In this document: piece by piece, positions 27,540 to 36,740 of the stretch
Layout of the letters: the number at the start of each line of letters is the position of its first letter
How positions within the stretch are numbered: position 1 is the stretch's first letter
Assembly: GCA_016716385.1 (NCBI GenBank)
Contig: JADJWL010000006.1
Coordinates: 186,001-250,000, forward strand
From: Bryobacterales bacterium
Lineage (GTDB): Bacteria > Acidobacteriota > Terriglobia > Bryobacterales > Bryobacteraceae
DNA: 64,000 nucleotides
Reading direction: 5' to 3'
The notes under the pieces: model-generated
Told to the model about the DNA's origin: nothing
Databases searched by the model: none
Seen by the model: only the letters and a program-made list of their open reading frames with translations
Position numbers and translations under genes: made by a program

Positions 27540-28594
27540 TACGCGCGCCGTGCGACCACGAGTTCCTCGTTCGCGGCGATCACGAACACCGCTACCCCGG
27601 CGTCCGGCGCCGAGATCCGCCGGTCGCCCGATCCTTCCTCGTTGGCCGCCCGATCCAGCGCGACTCCCAGAAATCCGAGCGGCTCGCAGATCGCGCGCCG
27701 CAGCGTGGCTGAATTCTCTCCAATCCCCCCGGTGAATGCGATCGCGTCCAGCCCGCCCATCGCCGCCGCGTAAGCTCCGATAGTCTTGCGAACCTGCAGG
27801 CCAAGCACGTCGAGGGCGAGGCGGGCTTCGGGCGTGCGCGCCGCTTCCAGGTCCCTCACATCGCCGCCCGCGATGCCGGCGAGCCCCGCGAGTCCAGCCT
27901 CGGCAGCAAGCTGGCCGCGGACCGCGGCGAGGTCCCATCCTGCACGCTCCATCATGAACAGCACGGCGAACGGATCGAGTTCCCCGTGGCGCGTGGCGTT
28001 TTCGATGCCGGACTGCGGCGAAAAGCCCATCGTCGTATCGATGGAGCGCCCGCCTGAGATCGCGCACAGCGACGAACTGCCGCCCAGATGGCAGCTCACC
28101 AGCCGGACCGCGCCGATGAGTCTGCCCAGGACTTCGCTGACATACTGATGCGACGCGCCGTGGAATCCGTAGCGCATGACCCCGGCTTCGCGCCAGCCGT
28201 GCGGGACGCCGTACGCCTGCGCGGCAGCCGGCATGGTGGCGTGAAACTCCGTTTCGAACGCGGCCACCAGCGGCACGTCCGGGAGCACCTCCTGGAAGGC
28301 GCGAATCGCTTCGAGGTAGATGCGATTGTGCACCGGCGCGGCGGGCAGGAACTCTTCGAGTGCGCTCATCACGCCGGCGTCTACGAGATAGGTGCCGCGG
28401 TACTGCGGTCCGCCGTGCACCGCCTTGAGCGCGACGGCGTCAAAATCCGGATGCTGTCTGTGCGCGGCGAGAATCGCCTCGCGGTAATCCCGCACGCGCT
28501 CCATCCGGCCATGCGCCGTGACGGCGCCGCCTGGCAGGTCGAACGTCTTGTATTTGAACGAAGTCGAGCCGAGGTTCGGGACGAAGATCCGCAT
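27470..28594 (-). CDS. Acetate kinase-family protein, divergent active site
   Basis: 374 aa, acetate/propionate kinase fold (ASKHA superfamily). Recognisable blocks: MRIFVPNLGSTSFKYKTF, AVHGG, APVHN, FHGASHQYV, HLGGSSSLCAI, MGFSPQSGIENATRHGELDP and the final NEELVVAR. Asn7 and Arg202 are kept. Compared with canonical AckA, the Arg before VHGG is Lys58 (KAVHGG) and the catalytic Asp of FDTAFH is Glu114 (FETEFH). It may still phosphorylate acetate, or another acid. No phosphotransacetylase gene is nearby. The last ~20 residues (MSSRRRAGS onward) overlap the DUF885 gene and look non-conserved. It follows the TPR gene by 7 bp. Confidence 0.82.
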   Translation of the reverse strand: MRIFVPNLGSTSFKYKTFDLPGGAVTAHGRMERVRDYREAILAAHRQHPDFDAVALKAVHGGPQYRGTYLVDAGVMSALEEFLPAAPVHNRIYLEAIRAFQEVLPDVPLVAAFETEFHATMPAAAQAYGVPHGWREAGVMRYGFHGASHQYVSEVLGRLIGAVRLVSCHLGGSSSLCAISGGRSIDTTMGFSPQSGIENATRHGELDPFAVLFMMERAGWDLAAVRGQLAAEAGLAGLAGIAGGDVRDLEAARTPEARLALDVLGLQVRKTIGAYAAAMGGLDAIAFTGGIGENSATLRRAICEPLGFLGVALDRAANEEGSGDRRISAPDAGVAVFVIAANEELVVARRAYHCLMSSRRRAGSGTAPCDSAAS

Positions 28595-28601
28595 GCGCGG
28601 A

Positions 28602-29723
28602 TTAGCGTCCCATCAGCTTCAGGTTCTGGCGCGCCTTGGCCTGGAACGGGCTCTTGATCGCCGCGCACTGCTGGCTGAAGGTCACCGCGTCCTTCATGTT
28701 CTTCATCTGATAGTTCGCCAGTCCCAGATAGAACAGCGTCGCAGCCTTCAACTGCTCATTGCCCTCCACATGAGGCAACGCGGCGCGCAGGCTCTTGTCG
28801 GCTTCTTTGACATTCTTCTTCTGCTCGAATAGCGCGGCGCCGGCCATGAAGTGCGACAGGCCGGTGAGAGTGGTTTTCTTGTTGGACCAGGCCTCGTCAG
28901 TCATGCCCTCGGGCTTCGCCTTCGAATCGAGGATCTCGACGGCCTTGTTGGAGTACAGGATCACCTTATCCGGATCCTTCTTGGCCTGCATGTGATAGTC
29001 CGCCAGGAACACATACATATCCTCGTCGGCCAGGTTGGCTTCGATCGCCGTTTCGGCGGAAGCGACAGCTTTTTCCGTATCTCCGGACTGGCGGTGCGCG
29101 TTGAATTCGATGGCGGTCATCTGCGGCATGTACTCGCTCTTCGGGTTGCGTTCCCGCAGGGACGCAACCAGCGCCAGTTTCGCCGTTGGATCCTCAGTCT
29201 TCATCGCCGCCCCGAACAGCGCGTACTCGCTGTAGCGGTTCACATCCTTGGAGTAGGCGACCCGCTCTTGCCAGTATTCCACTTCGTCTTCATCCGTCGG
29301 CTTGGGTGAAGCGGCTACCGCCTTCGCCCGCTCGCCTGTCATCGCGGCCCATTTCGCAATTAGGCCGACATCGCCTTTCGCCTCCGCCGCCTTCAGATTG
29401 ATCTGCGCGGAATCGAGGTCCTTCGGATCGAGCGTGACCACCTTTTCGCCCGCGGCGATGGCCTTGTCGTGCTCGTTGGCCTCCATATAGCGGCTCTGCA
29501 ACTGCGCGTAGACCCAGGGCACCGCCGTGTGATTCGCATGTTCCTTGACGAACTGCTCCATCATGGCGATCTTCTGGGCCGGGTCCTCCTCGAGGCCGAT
29601 CTGTTGCAGCATCTGGCCTTCGGGCGTTTCCGCGTTGACTTCGTCCAACCGCTGCTGCGCCGGCGCCATCCCCACGGCGCCGCACAGAATCAGTGCGAGA
29701 AACAGGGTCTTCGAGTGATTCAT
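28602..29723 (-). CDS. Secreted tetratricopeptide-repeat protein
   Basis: 373 aa with a signal peptide (MNHSKTLFLALILCGAVGMAPAQ). The mature protein is Ala/Lys/Glu-rich and fully helical, with TPR-like pairs such as HTAVPWVYAQLQSRYMEANE, EDMYVFLADYHMQAKKDPDK and KAATLFYLGLANYQMKNMKD. TPR proteins are protein-interaction scaffolds; no enzyme motif is visible. It lies 34 bp downstream of the nuclease gene and 7 bp upstream of the acetate kinase homologue, in one minus-strand run. Confidence 0.8.
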   Translation of the reverse strand: MNHSKTLFLALILCGAVGMAPAQQRLDEVNAETPEGQMLQQIGLEEDPAQKIAMMEQFVKEHANHTAVPWVYAQLQSRYMEANEHDKAIAAGEKVVTLDPKDLDSAQINLKAAEAKGDVGLIAKWAAMTGERAKAVAASPKPTDEDEVEYWQERVAYSKDVNRYSEYALFGAAMKTEDPTAKLALVASLRERNPKSEYMPQMTAIEFNAHRQSGDTEKAVASAETAIEANLADEDMYVFLADYHMQAKKDPDKVILYSNKAVEILDSKAKPEGMTDEAWSNKKTTLTGLSHFMAGAALFEQKKNVKEADKSLRAALPHVEGNEQLKAATLFYLGLANYQMKNMKDAVTFSQQCAAIKSPFQAKARQNLKLMGR

Positions 29724-29757
29724 GGCGGGATTCCTAATGTGTGGGATAGTACCACAG

Positions 29758-30741
29758 CTACGGCGCCGGGGCAGAGCCGGTCTCAGGGTTGTACTTCGGG
29801 TTCTCCGGAGAGATCGGGCTCTCCTTCCCGCGCAGGAAACGGGTGGCAGGTCTGCCTGATTCGATCCAGGCCGTGTGGATCAGGTCGCGCAGCAGCCTGG
29901 CGCCATTCGCCGTGCACCGCAGGACCATTTCGCGGGCCTCGTCGTGATCGGCCTTCGCCCAGGCGCCTTCCAGGTCGAGCTGATACAACCGCTCGACATC
30001 GGTGGCGGCAGTGTCGAGGTGGTCAACGATGCTTTGGAACGGATCGGGAAGATGCTTCGCCGGGCCGATCCGTTCGCGGATGTCATCCGGCTTCAGTTCC
30101 ATCAGGTCGACGAAGGCCGATTCCATCTTTCCGTGGATGCGCGGATCTGTCGAATAGCCTTTCGGATTCGGCCCCTGCCAGCCGTCGTGATGGATGGTGG
30201 CGTGGAGGGGTTGCGCCCCGTCCCCGGTATAGTGGCCAAGCCTCCCTGCATAGTTGGCAATGTCGAGTTCGAGGAACCGTTTTCGATCCGGGTCCTCCAC
30301 TTGACGCCACAGGCGCATCGCGGTCTTGATCCGCTCATACTCCTCAATGGCCGCATACGCCATGGTGCCGGTCCAGCGCACATTCATCAACTGCGCGAAC
30401 GCGGGATCCTGTTCCTTGATCCGTTCCCGCTCTTTATAGAGCGCCAGTACGAACTCGTACCGCGACCGGGGAATGACCTTGAGAAAGGCGAACTGCTCGC
30501 GGAACCAGCCGTGGTTGGGGTCCTCGATCATCTTGAGGAATGGTTCGCTGACGCCGCGCCACGTGTCGGGAATGATCGACCGGAACGCGATGTAGTCCGT
30601 GTGTGCGCGCAGAAACAGCGGACCATTTTCGGGAAGGGTCTCAATCGCCACGCGATTGATGACCGAGTGGCCCCGGATGCCCCAGGCGGCGGCGGGCGCC
30701 ACCAGGACGCCCGCCATCAGAAACGCAATCCAGGTCCGCAT
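29758..30741 (-). CDS. Secreted S1/P1 nuclease-like phosphodiesterase
   Basis: 327 aa. After the signal peptide (MRTWIAFLMAGVLVAPAAA) the mature protein starts at Trp20 in WGIRGHSVIN. In S1/P1 nucleases and zinc phospholipase C the N-terminal Trp and nearby His bind zinc. Further ligands are likely in IPDTWR, in GHYTGDGAQPLHA (His-x3-Asp), and in HHDGWQG. Expected to cleave nucleic acid or phosphoester substrates in the periplasm or outside. The ATG overlaps the TonB-receptor stop (TGATG), suggesting that the enzyme and receptor act together on the same substrate. Confidence 0.82.
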   Translation of the reverse strand: MRTWIAFLMAGVLVAPAAAWGIRGHSVINRVAIETLPENGPLFLRAHTDYIAFRSIIPDTWRGVSEPFLKMIEDPNHGWFREQFAFLKVIPRSRYEFVLALYKERERIKEQDPAFAQLMNVRWTGTMAYAAIEEYERIKTAMRLWRQVEDPDRKRFLELDIANYAGRLGHYTGDGAQPLHATIHHDGWQGPNPKGYSTDPRIHGKMESAFVDLMELKPDDIRERIGPAKHLPDPFQSIVDHLDTAATDVERLYQLDLEGAWAKADHDEAREMVLRCTANGARLLRDLIHTAWIESGRPATRFLRGKESPISPENPKYNPETGSAPAP

Positions 30742-33602
30742 CAGAACTTGAACCGCATGCCGAACTGGAATACCCGGTTGGAGCGGGCGGCCGTAATGCG
30801 TCCAAAATCGGCCGCCGTCCCGAGGCGGACGACGGCGCCATTGCAAGCTCCCTCCGGAGTACAGGAAGGATTCAGACGGTTGGTCAGATTCTCCGATTCG
30901 GCAATCAACTCGACTTCGTAGCGGTCCGACAGCGGGACACGGCGGGTCAGGCGCGCGTCCCACTGGAAGTAGCCGGGACCGGTCTCGGCGTTACGCCCAA
31001 CGAAGAGCGGCCGGTCGTTCAGAACGAGATCGCCATTGAGGTCGGCTCCGGCGCTGATGTCTACCGGGTAGCCGCTGTTGACGAACAGAATGCTGGCGAA
31101 TTCGGTGCCGTTGAACCAGGTCATTGCCGGTGTGGCGAACGTCGGCGCCCACAAGCCCTGGAAGACGAAGCTATGGGGGAGGTTGGCCAGCATCGGGCCA
31201 TAGTCGCGGCGGCGATTAGTCGGATCCGTGGGTGTTCCCCCTCCCTGCTGGCTGTCTCCGAGAGCCTTGCTCCAGCTATAGGTTCCACTGAACTGCAGAC
31301 CTCCGCCGAAACGCTGGCGGACGGTGACGTCCAGAGCGTTATAGTTTGTGTTGCCGCCATTTTGGATCAGATTAATGATGCGGAAGCTGGAATTGGGGCG
31401 GCCGGTGGTCCCGCTGAACTGCGGCCTTCCATCGGCCAAGGACCCAACCGGCGCGGGCAGGTTGGCATCGAGAGAGTAGAGACCCTGCCGCGTCGACATC
31501 CATTGGTACTGCAGATTTACCGACAGCGTCGAACTTACTGCCCGCTCCACCTGGAACGTCGACTGGTGTGCGTACATCGTCTTCAGGTCCGGCGCGAAGG
31601 CATTCACGTTGGGCGCGGTCCGGTTCAAGTTCGGATCGGCGGCGGACAGGATGTTCGGGAAGACCGGTGCGTTCGGGTCTGTCCCCGGGATCGCGAAGTT
31701 CAGGATGCGGCGGCCGTTCAGGATGGAGCCGTCGAGCAGGAGTCCGAGGTTTGGCGTGTCATAGTAGATGCCGTAACCGCCGCGGACAACCGTCTTGTTG
31801 TCTTTGAAGGGCGACCAGGCAAATCCGAAGCGCGGTGCGAAATTGTTCAGATCGCGATTGATCGTCTGCGACAGCGCCAGCGGCGCCTCGGGATCGAGGT
31901 CGGGGTACAGGATCGCTTCATACCGCAGGCCGAAGTTCAGGGTGAACGACGGCGCTACGCGATACTCGTCCTGCACGAACAGGTTGAAGAAATTGAACCG
32001 CCGTTTCAGCGTGGGATCGCCAATGTCCTGCTGCAACTGGGTGAAGGTGAATGGCCGGTTCGTGGCAGGATCGATCTGGCGGTTCACCGTGCCCAGGTAT
32101 TGATTCAACGGCGTCACGGCCGGGCGCGCCGAAGTAGCGGGAAGGCCGCCGAAGACGAATGTGCGGTTCAAGATGCGCTGCTGATCGAAGCCCGTCGACT
32201 GGAAGTCAAAGCCTGTCTTGATGGTGTGGCGTCCTCGCGTCCAGGTGACGTTGTCGACCAACTGGGTGCTTGTCTCGACGCTGGTGTTGTTGTTGCCCAG
32301 GTTGTTGCCGATGTTGGCGACGCCCGTGATGTTGATGAACGCGTCGGTAGGGGACGGATTGCCCTGCTGGGCACGCAGTTCCTGGCGGCGATTGATGCCA
32401 AAACGGAACTCGTTCAGCAGCGTGGGCGAGAAGATCGTCGCCAACTGCCCGGCGCCGCCGTTCATGCGATCGGTGAAAGTGAGACTGCGGCTGGCGATCG
32501 TCAGGCCGCCGCCGCCGTTGAACGGAGAATCGTTCGTGAACCGGCTGTAGCGGATGAAACCGCGGTTGCGCGGATTGATCTCGAAGTTGAGCTTGCCCAT
32601 GGCCGTATGGAATTCCTCGCCGAAGGGTGCGGGGGCAACCTCGGAGGCGGGCAGTCCCAGAGCCTGGATATTGGCTTGGGAAATCGTCACTGGGCGCGGA
32701 ATCACAAGCGGATTCCATTCGTATTGGGCAAAAAAGAATATTTTATCTTTCTGGATCGGCCCGCCGACGGTGCCCGTCAGGTTCTTCCATTCCTGCTCCG
32801 GCTTGGTCGCGGCCAGCGCCGGCCGCGCGTTGGTGCCCTGGGGCCGGTAGAGAAACAGCCCCTGGCCATGATAGTCGTTGGTGCCGGACTTCGTGATGAT
32901 GTTGATCATCCCGCCGGCAGCGCGTCCGAACTCGGCCGAGTAGGTGCCGCCAAGGACCTGCACTTCCTCGATGGCCTCCGGGGTGTAGATCACCAGCCGG
33001 ATCTGCCGTCCGAACCGGCGCTGCGTATTGTCCATCCCGTCAGCGCTCCAGTTCGTCCGCTGCAGGCCGCCGAAGCTGAATTGAGTGGTCCCGAAACCGC
33101 TTGACGGGACGCCCTTCACTCCGGGGCCTAGCAAATTGAAATTAAAGAGATTGCGGGACACGATCGGGAGGGCGCGGACAGCCCGTTCCCCGATGACTTC
33201 CTCCATCGCCGGTTGGCGTGCGACATCAATGATGCTCGCGTCGGCGTTTACCGTGACGCTCTCGACCACGTCCCCCAACTGCATTTCGATGTCTACCCGG
33301 ACCTTGCGACCGACGTTGAGCCGGATGCCGGACTGGCGATGCTCTTTGAAGCCTGGCTTTGAGGCCGTAATCGTATACGCTCCGATCGGGAGCAGGGGGA
33401 AGCGGTAGTACCCATCGGCGCTGCTGACCGCTTCGGTCCGGATGCCGGTCGCGTCGTTGACGGCAACGCAGGCTGCCTCGGCAACGCCGGCGCCGCTTGG
33501 ATCCAAGACATATCCTTCCAATGTGGCGTCAGTTGCGTTGGACTGGGCAAGAGCAGGAATAGCTGCGAGAAAACCGAAATAGAGAGCCAAAAGACGAAGC
33601 AT
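30741..33602 (-). CDS. TonB-dependent receptor with carboxypeptidase-regulatory N-terminal domain
   Basis: 953 aa from the ATG at 33602, giving a signal peptide MLRLLALYFGFLAAIPALAQ. Residues ~25-105 form a carboxypeptidase-regulatory-like beta sandwich (LEGYVLDPSGAGVAEAACV to VTVNAD). A plug domain (~115-230) ends with GGMINIITKSGTNDYHG, and a barrel runs to a terminal aromatic (VFQFGMRFKF), as outer-membrane proteins require. This architecture is abundant in Acidobacteriota and is usually linked to import of oligomers. No canonical TonB box was pinpointed. The frame continues upstream to 34355 only as antisense to the ABC-F gene. The substrate may relate to the coupled secreted nuclease. 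Confidence 0.9.
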   Translation of the reverse strand: MLRLLALYFGFLAAIPALAQSNATDATLEGYVLDPSGAGVAEAACVAVNDATGIRTEAVSSADGYYRFPLLPIGAYTITASKPGFKEHRQSGIRLNVGRKVRVDIEMQLGDVVESVTVNADASIIDVARQPAMEEVIGERAVRALPIVSRNLFNFNLLGPGVKGVPSSGFGTTQFSFGGLQRTNWSADGMDNTQRRFGRQIRLVIYTPEAIEEVQVLGGTYSAEFGRAAGGMINIITKSGTNDYHGQGLFLYRPQGTNARPALAATKPEQEWKNLTGTVGGPIQKDKIFFFAQYEWNPLVIPRPVTISQANIQALGLPASEVAPAPFGEEFHTAMGKLNFEINPRNRGFIRYSRFTNDSPFNGGGGLTIASRSLTFTDRMNGGAGQLATIFSPTLLNEFRFGINRRQELRAQQGNPSPTDAFINITGVANIGNNLGNNNTSVETSTQLVDNVTWTRGRHTIKTGFDFQSTGFDQQRILNRTFVFGGLPATSARPAVTPLNQYLGTVNRQIDPATNRPFTFTQLQQDIGDPTLKRRFNFFNLFVQDEYRVAPSFTLNFGLRYEAILYPDLDPEAPLALSQTINRDLNNFAPRFGFAWSPFKDNKTVVRGGYGIYYDTPNLGLLLDGSILNGRRILNFAIPGTDPNAPVFPNILSAADPNLNRTAPNVNAFAPDLKTMYAHQSTFQVERAVSSTLSVNLQYQWMSTRQGLYSLDANLPAPVGSLADGRPQFSGTTGRPNSSFRIINLIQNGGNTNYNALDVTVRQRFGGGLQFSGTYSWSKALGDSQQGGGTPTDPTNRRRDYGPMLANLPHSFVFQGLWAPTFATPAMTWFNGTEFASILFVNSGYPVDISAGADLNGDLVLNDRPLFVGRNAETGPGYFQWDARLTRRVPLSDRYEVELIAESENLTNRLNPSCTPEGACNGAVVRLGTAADFGRITAARSNRVFQFGMRFKF

Positions 33603-33710
33603 ATTCCCCAGAATAGCGAGCGAATGTGAATCTGGAATTTCAGCTCGGTCACAAATCGAATACAGGGGTCGCACAGTTTGCTGCTTCCGGGCTATCTTTG
33701 GAAGAGCAGC

Positions 33711-35510
33711 ATGGCCGTCCTTCTCACCTGTCATAGACTTGGCAAGCGCTTCGGCGCGCAGGAGTTGTTCTCCGGGTTCAGTCTGAGCCTGGATGAAGGC
33801 GAACGGCTCGGAGTCATCGGACCGAACGGCAGCGGCAAGTCCACGCTGTTGCGCATCCTGGCGGGGATCGAGTCCGCCGACGAAGGCACCGTCGCGATCC
33901 GCAAGCAGACCCGCCTCGGCTATGTGCCGCAGGATTCCACCTTTCCTGAAGGCGCCACCGTGGGTACGGTCATCGGGGGCGGCTTGGCGGACCTTGCCCT
34001 GCCCGAAGAAGAGCGCGCGGCGCGGGTGGCCGTCACTCTGGGGCGCGCCGGATTCACCGACCCCGAGGCCTCCGCCGCCAGCCTGTCCGGTGGCTGGAAG
34101 AAGCGCCTCGCCATCGCCGCCGAATGGGTGCGCCAGCCAGACCTGCTGCTGCTCGACGAGCCCACGAATCACCTCGATCTCGAAGGCGTCCTCTGGCTCG
34201 AGCGGCTCCTGGAGAGCGCGGCGCTGGCCTGCATCGTGATCAGCCACGACCGGTACTTCCTGGAAAACGTCGCCACGGACGTGGCGGAGATCGCTCGCGG
34301 CTATCCGGACGGGATGCTGCAGGCCAAAGGCGGATACAGCGATTTCCTCGAGCACCGGCAGGCATTCTTCGAGGCGCAGGCGCGGCAGCAGGATTCGCTC
34401 GCCTCCAAGGTTCGGCGGGAGGTCGAGTGGCTGCGGCGGGGTCCTAAGGCGCGGACCGGCAAGTCGCGCGCCCGGATCCAGAGCGCCGAACGGCTGATCG
34501 GCGATCTCGCCGAGGTCACGGCGCGCAACCAGACCGCCGTCGCACGGATCGACTTCACCGGCTCCGACCGGCGCACGAAGCGGCTGCTGGCGGCCTCAGG
34601 CGTCACCAAGAGCTACGCGGGGCGGGCGCTGTTCGAAGGGTTGAACGTGGTGCTGGGTCCGGGGATGCGGCTTGGCTTGGTCGGCGCCAACGGCAGCGGC
34701 AAGACGACATTGCTGAAGCTGTTCGCGGGCGAACTGGATCCGGACGCCGGGACCATCGAGCGCGCTGACGTCCTGCAGGTGGTGAGCTTCACGCAGCACC
34801 GCGAGACCCTGGCGCCGGAACTGACGCTGAAACGCGCCCTTGCTCCGGAGGGGGACTCGGTGATCTACCGCGGACGCGCGCAGCACGTTGCCGGGTGGGC
34901 CAAACGCTTCCTGTTCCGCGCGGAACAATTGGAGCAGCCGGTGGGCAGCCTGTCCGGCGGAGAGCGGGCGCGGGTCTTCATTGCCCGCCTGATGCTGCGT
35001 CCGGCCGACCTGCTGCTGCTCGACGAGCCGACCAACGATCTCGACATCCCCACGCTCGAGGTCCTGGAGGAGAGCCTGGTCGATTTTCCCGGAGCGCTTG
35101 TCCTGGTAACCCATGACCGCTACCTGCTCGACCGTGTGTCGAACGCGGTCCTCGCCCTCGATGGCGACGGCCTCTGGGGGATGTACGCCGAGTACAGCCA
35201 ATGGGAATTGGCGCGGGAACAGAAGAAGCCGTCTCGCGAGCCCAAGGCCGAGTCCGCGGCGCGCACGGTCGCCAACGGCCAGCCACGGAAGAAGCTGGGC
35301 TACCTGGAACAGCGCGAGTGGGATGGGATGGAGGAGCGCATCCTCGCCGCCGAAGAGCGTCTGGCCGCCTGCGAACGGGAGATGGCCGATCCCGGCGTGG
35401 CGAGTGACGCCGCCGCGCTCCAGCGCCACTATGCTGCCGAGCAGGAAGCCCGGGCGGAGGTGGAGCGGCTTTATTCCCGCTGGGCCGAACTCGAAGCCAA
35501 GCTCGGATAG
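33711..35510 (+). CDS. ABC-F family ATPase, Uup-like
   Basis: 599 aa with two ABC cassettes and no membrane segment. Cassette 1: Walker A GPNGSGKST (37-45), signature LSGGWKKR, Walker B LLLLDEPTNHLD. Linker with RRGPKARTGKSRARI. Cassette 2: Walker A GANGSGKTT, signature LSGGERAR, Walker B LLLLDEPTNDLD. The last ~75 residues form a coiled coil (MEERILAAEERLAACERE to RWAELEAKLG), as in Uup, which binds DNA or ribosomes and limits transposon precise excision. The start at 33711 removes an 11-residue extension lacking a ribosome binding site. Two chromate-transporter genes follow after 3 bp. Confidence 0.93.
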   Translation: MAVLLTCHRLGKRFGAQELFSGFSLSLDEGERLGVIGPNGSGKSTLLRILAGIESADEGTVAIRKQTRLGYVPQDSTFPEGATVGTVIGGGLADLALPEEERAARVAVTLGRAGFTDPEASAASLSGGWKKRLAIAAEWVRQPDLLLLDEPTNHLDLEGVLWLERLLESAALACIVISHDRYFLENVATDVAEIARGYPDGMLQAKGGYSDFLEHRQAFFEAQARQQDSLASKVRREVEWLRRGPKARTGKSRARIQSAERLIGDLAEVTARNQTAVARIDFTGSDRRTKRLLAASGVTKSYAGRALFEGLNVVLGPGMRLGLVGANGSGKTTLLKLFAGELDPDAGTIERADVLQVVSFTQHRETLAPELTLKRALAPEGDSVIYRGRAQHVAGWAKRFLFRAEQLEQPVGSLSGGERARVFIARLMLRPADLLLLDEPTNDLDIPTLEVLEESLVDFPGALVLVTHDRYLLDRVSNAVLALDGDGLWGMYAEYSQWELAREQKKPSREPKAESAARTVANGQPRKKLGYLEQREWDGMEERILAAEERLAACEREMADPGVASDAAALQRHYAAEQEARAEVERLYSRWAELEAKLG

Positions 35511-35513
35511 CGT

Positions 35514-36062
35514 ATGGCGCAGGTTCCGCTGGGTCCTCTGACGTGGGTGTTCCTCCGCACGGGGAATCTGACGTTCGGCGGCGGCGACCCCACGACGCTT
35601 GCGCTGTTGCAGGAGTTGGTGATTGCCCGGACGTGGCTGAGCCGGGAACAGTACGCTCTGGTCTTTGCGCTGGCCCGCGTGACCCCGGGCACCAACCTGC
35701 TGGCGTTCTGCGCCGGGGCCGGCTGGCTGCTTGGCCGCTGGTGGGGAACCCTGGCGGCCATCCTGGCCGTTTCCGCGCCCGGCGCGGTGATTGTGGTCCT
35801 GCTGACCGCCGCATTCGAATCGGCGCGGCAGACGCCGCTGGCCATGGCCGCAATCGGCGGGATTCTCGCTTCCGCCGTCGGCATGATGCTGGGCGGTGCG
35901 ATCAACATGCTGCGCCCCGGCTGGCAGACGTCGCGCCTCCGGGCGTGCCTGTTGCCGGCCGCCGCGTTCGCGGCTGCCTGGAGTCTCGGTCTGTCGCCCC
36001 TCGTGGTCATCGCGCTCGGGGCGGCGGCAGGGGCGCTGTGGCGGGGGACCGCGGACCAATGA
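35514..36062 (+). CDS. Chromate transporter, N-terminal-type CHR half
   Basis: 182 aa, one CHR domain with about five helices. The family marker FLRTGNLTFGGGDP lies near the start, and LARVTPGTNLLAFCAGAGW matches the conserved P-G-(T/P)-N loop. It pairs with the next gene, which overlaps by four bases; together they equal one two-domain ChrA-type carrier. Such pairs export chromate as a sulfate analogue, though many members have no tested substrate. It follows the Uup-like gene by three bases, so probably the same transcript. Confidence 0.9.
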   Translation: MAQVPLGPLTWVFLRTGNLTFGGGDPTTLALLQELVIARTWLSREQYALVFALARVTPGTNLLAFCAGAGWLLGRWWGTLAAILAVSAPGAVIVVLLTAAFESARQTPLAMAAIGGILASAVGMMLGGAINMLRPGWQTSRLRACLLPAAAFAAAWSLGLSPLVVIALGAAAGALWRGTADQ

Positions 36063-36577
36063 GTCTGCTGCTGCTCTATCTGCTGCTCCTGAAGGCGACT
36101 CTCACGTCGTTTACCGGACTCGGGTCCCTGCCGCTGATTCACAACGACTTCGTGGTCCAGCGCAACCTGCTGACGGAGCAGGAGTTGAACGCCGCCGTGG
36201 CCGCCGGCCGCACGGTTCCCGGACCGAACGGTCTCTACGTCGTGAGCGTCGGCTACCTGGTTGCCGGGACGCCGGGGGCGGTCTGCGGTTGGATTGCTTC
36301 CATCACGCCCGCCTTTCTGATCATCTCTTGGATAGCCTGGCTGGGCCGCCGGATGGAGCACCCGGCGATGCGGCGCGCGATTGACGGCGTGATGGTGGCT
36401 GCCGCGGGACTGATCGTCGCTGCGGCGATCCCCTTGGCCAGAGATGCGGTCACCGGTCCGGTGCCGTCGGTGGTCGCGGGAATCTCCACGGTCCTTGTCG
36501 GATTTACCCGTGTGAATACGCTATGGCTGATAGTAGGAGGCGCGCTGGCCGGTCTCGTAGCCGGGTTCCTGCACTAG
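36059..36577 (+). CDS. Chromate transporter, C-terminal-type CHR half
   Basis: 172 aa, second CHR domain (LLLLKATLTSFTGLGSLPL, AAGRTVPGPNGLYVVSVGY with the same PGPN loop, then four to five helices). The ATG at 36059 overlaps the stop of the first half (ATGA). The two domains share the repeated PGxN motif, so they probably form an antiparallel dimer. The gene is followed by a 160-bp spacer. Confidence 0.9.
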   Translation: MSLLLLYLLLLKATLTSFTGLGSLPLIHNDFVVQRNLLTEQELNAAVAAGRTVPGPNGLYVVSVGYLVAGTPGAVCGWIASITPAFLIISWIAWLGRRMEHPAMRRAIDGVMVAAAGLIVAAAIPLARDAVTGPVPSVVAGISTVLVGFTRVNTLWLIVGGALAGLVAGFLH

Positions 36578-36628
36578 CAGGGAAGAAATGGCTGGGACCG
36601 GGCAACGTACGGCTGTGCACGAAATGCA

Positions 36629-36654
36629 GCACCCGTGTAAACGCTGCACAGGGT
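36629..36654. other. Imperfect inverted repeat in the spacer before the 75-aa gene
   Basis: TGCAGC and GCTGCA face each other across 12 bases in the spacer 36578-36740. It might be a protein-binding site or the base of a weak hairpin. The spacer also has a possible -35 (TTGAAA near 36670). Nothing else is recognised in these 163 bases. Confidence 0.25.
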
Positions 36655-36740
36655 GAAGTCGTCAAGTAATTGAAAAGAGGGAATTCCTTCGGTTGGCATG
36701 GGACGTGCAAACGGGTAGGACTGGCGAGGAAGAGAAAACG

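Noticed and set aside
31173..33104. 643-codon plus-strand frame
   Set aside because: Exact antisense of the TonB receptor; no domain, no ribosome binding site.
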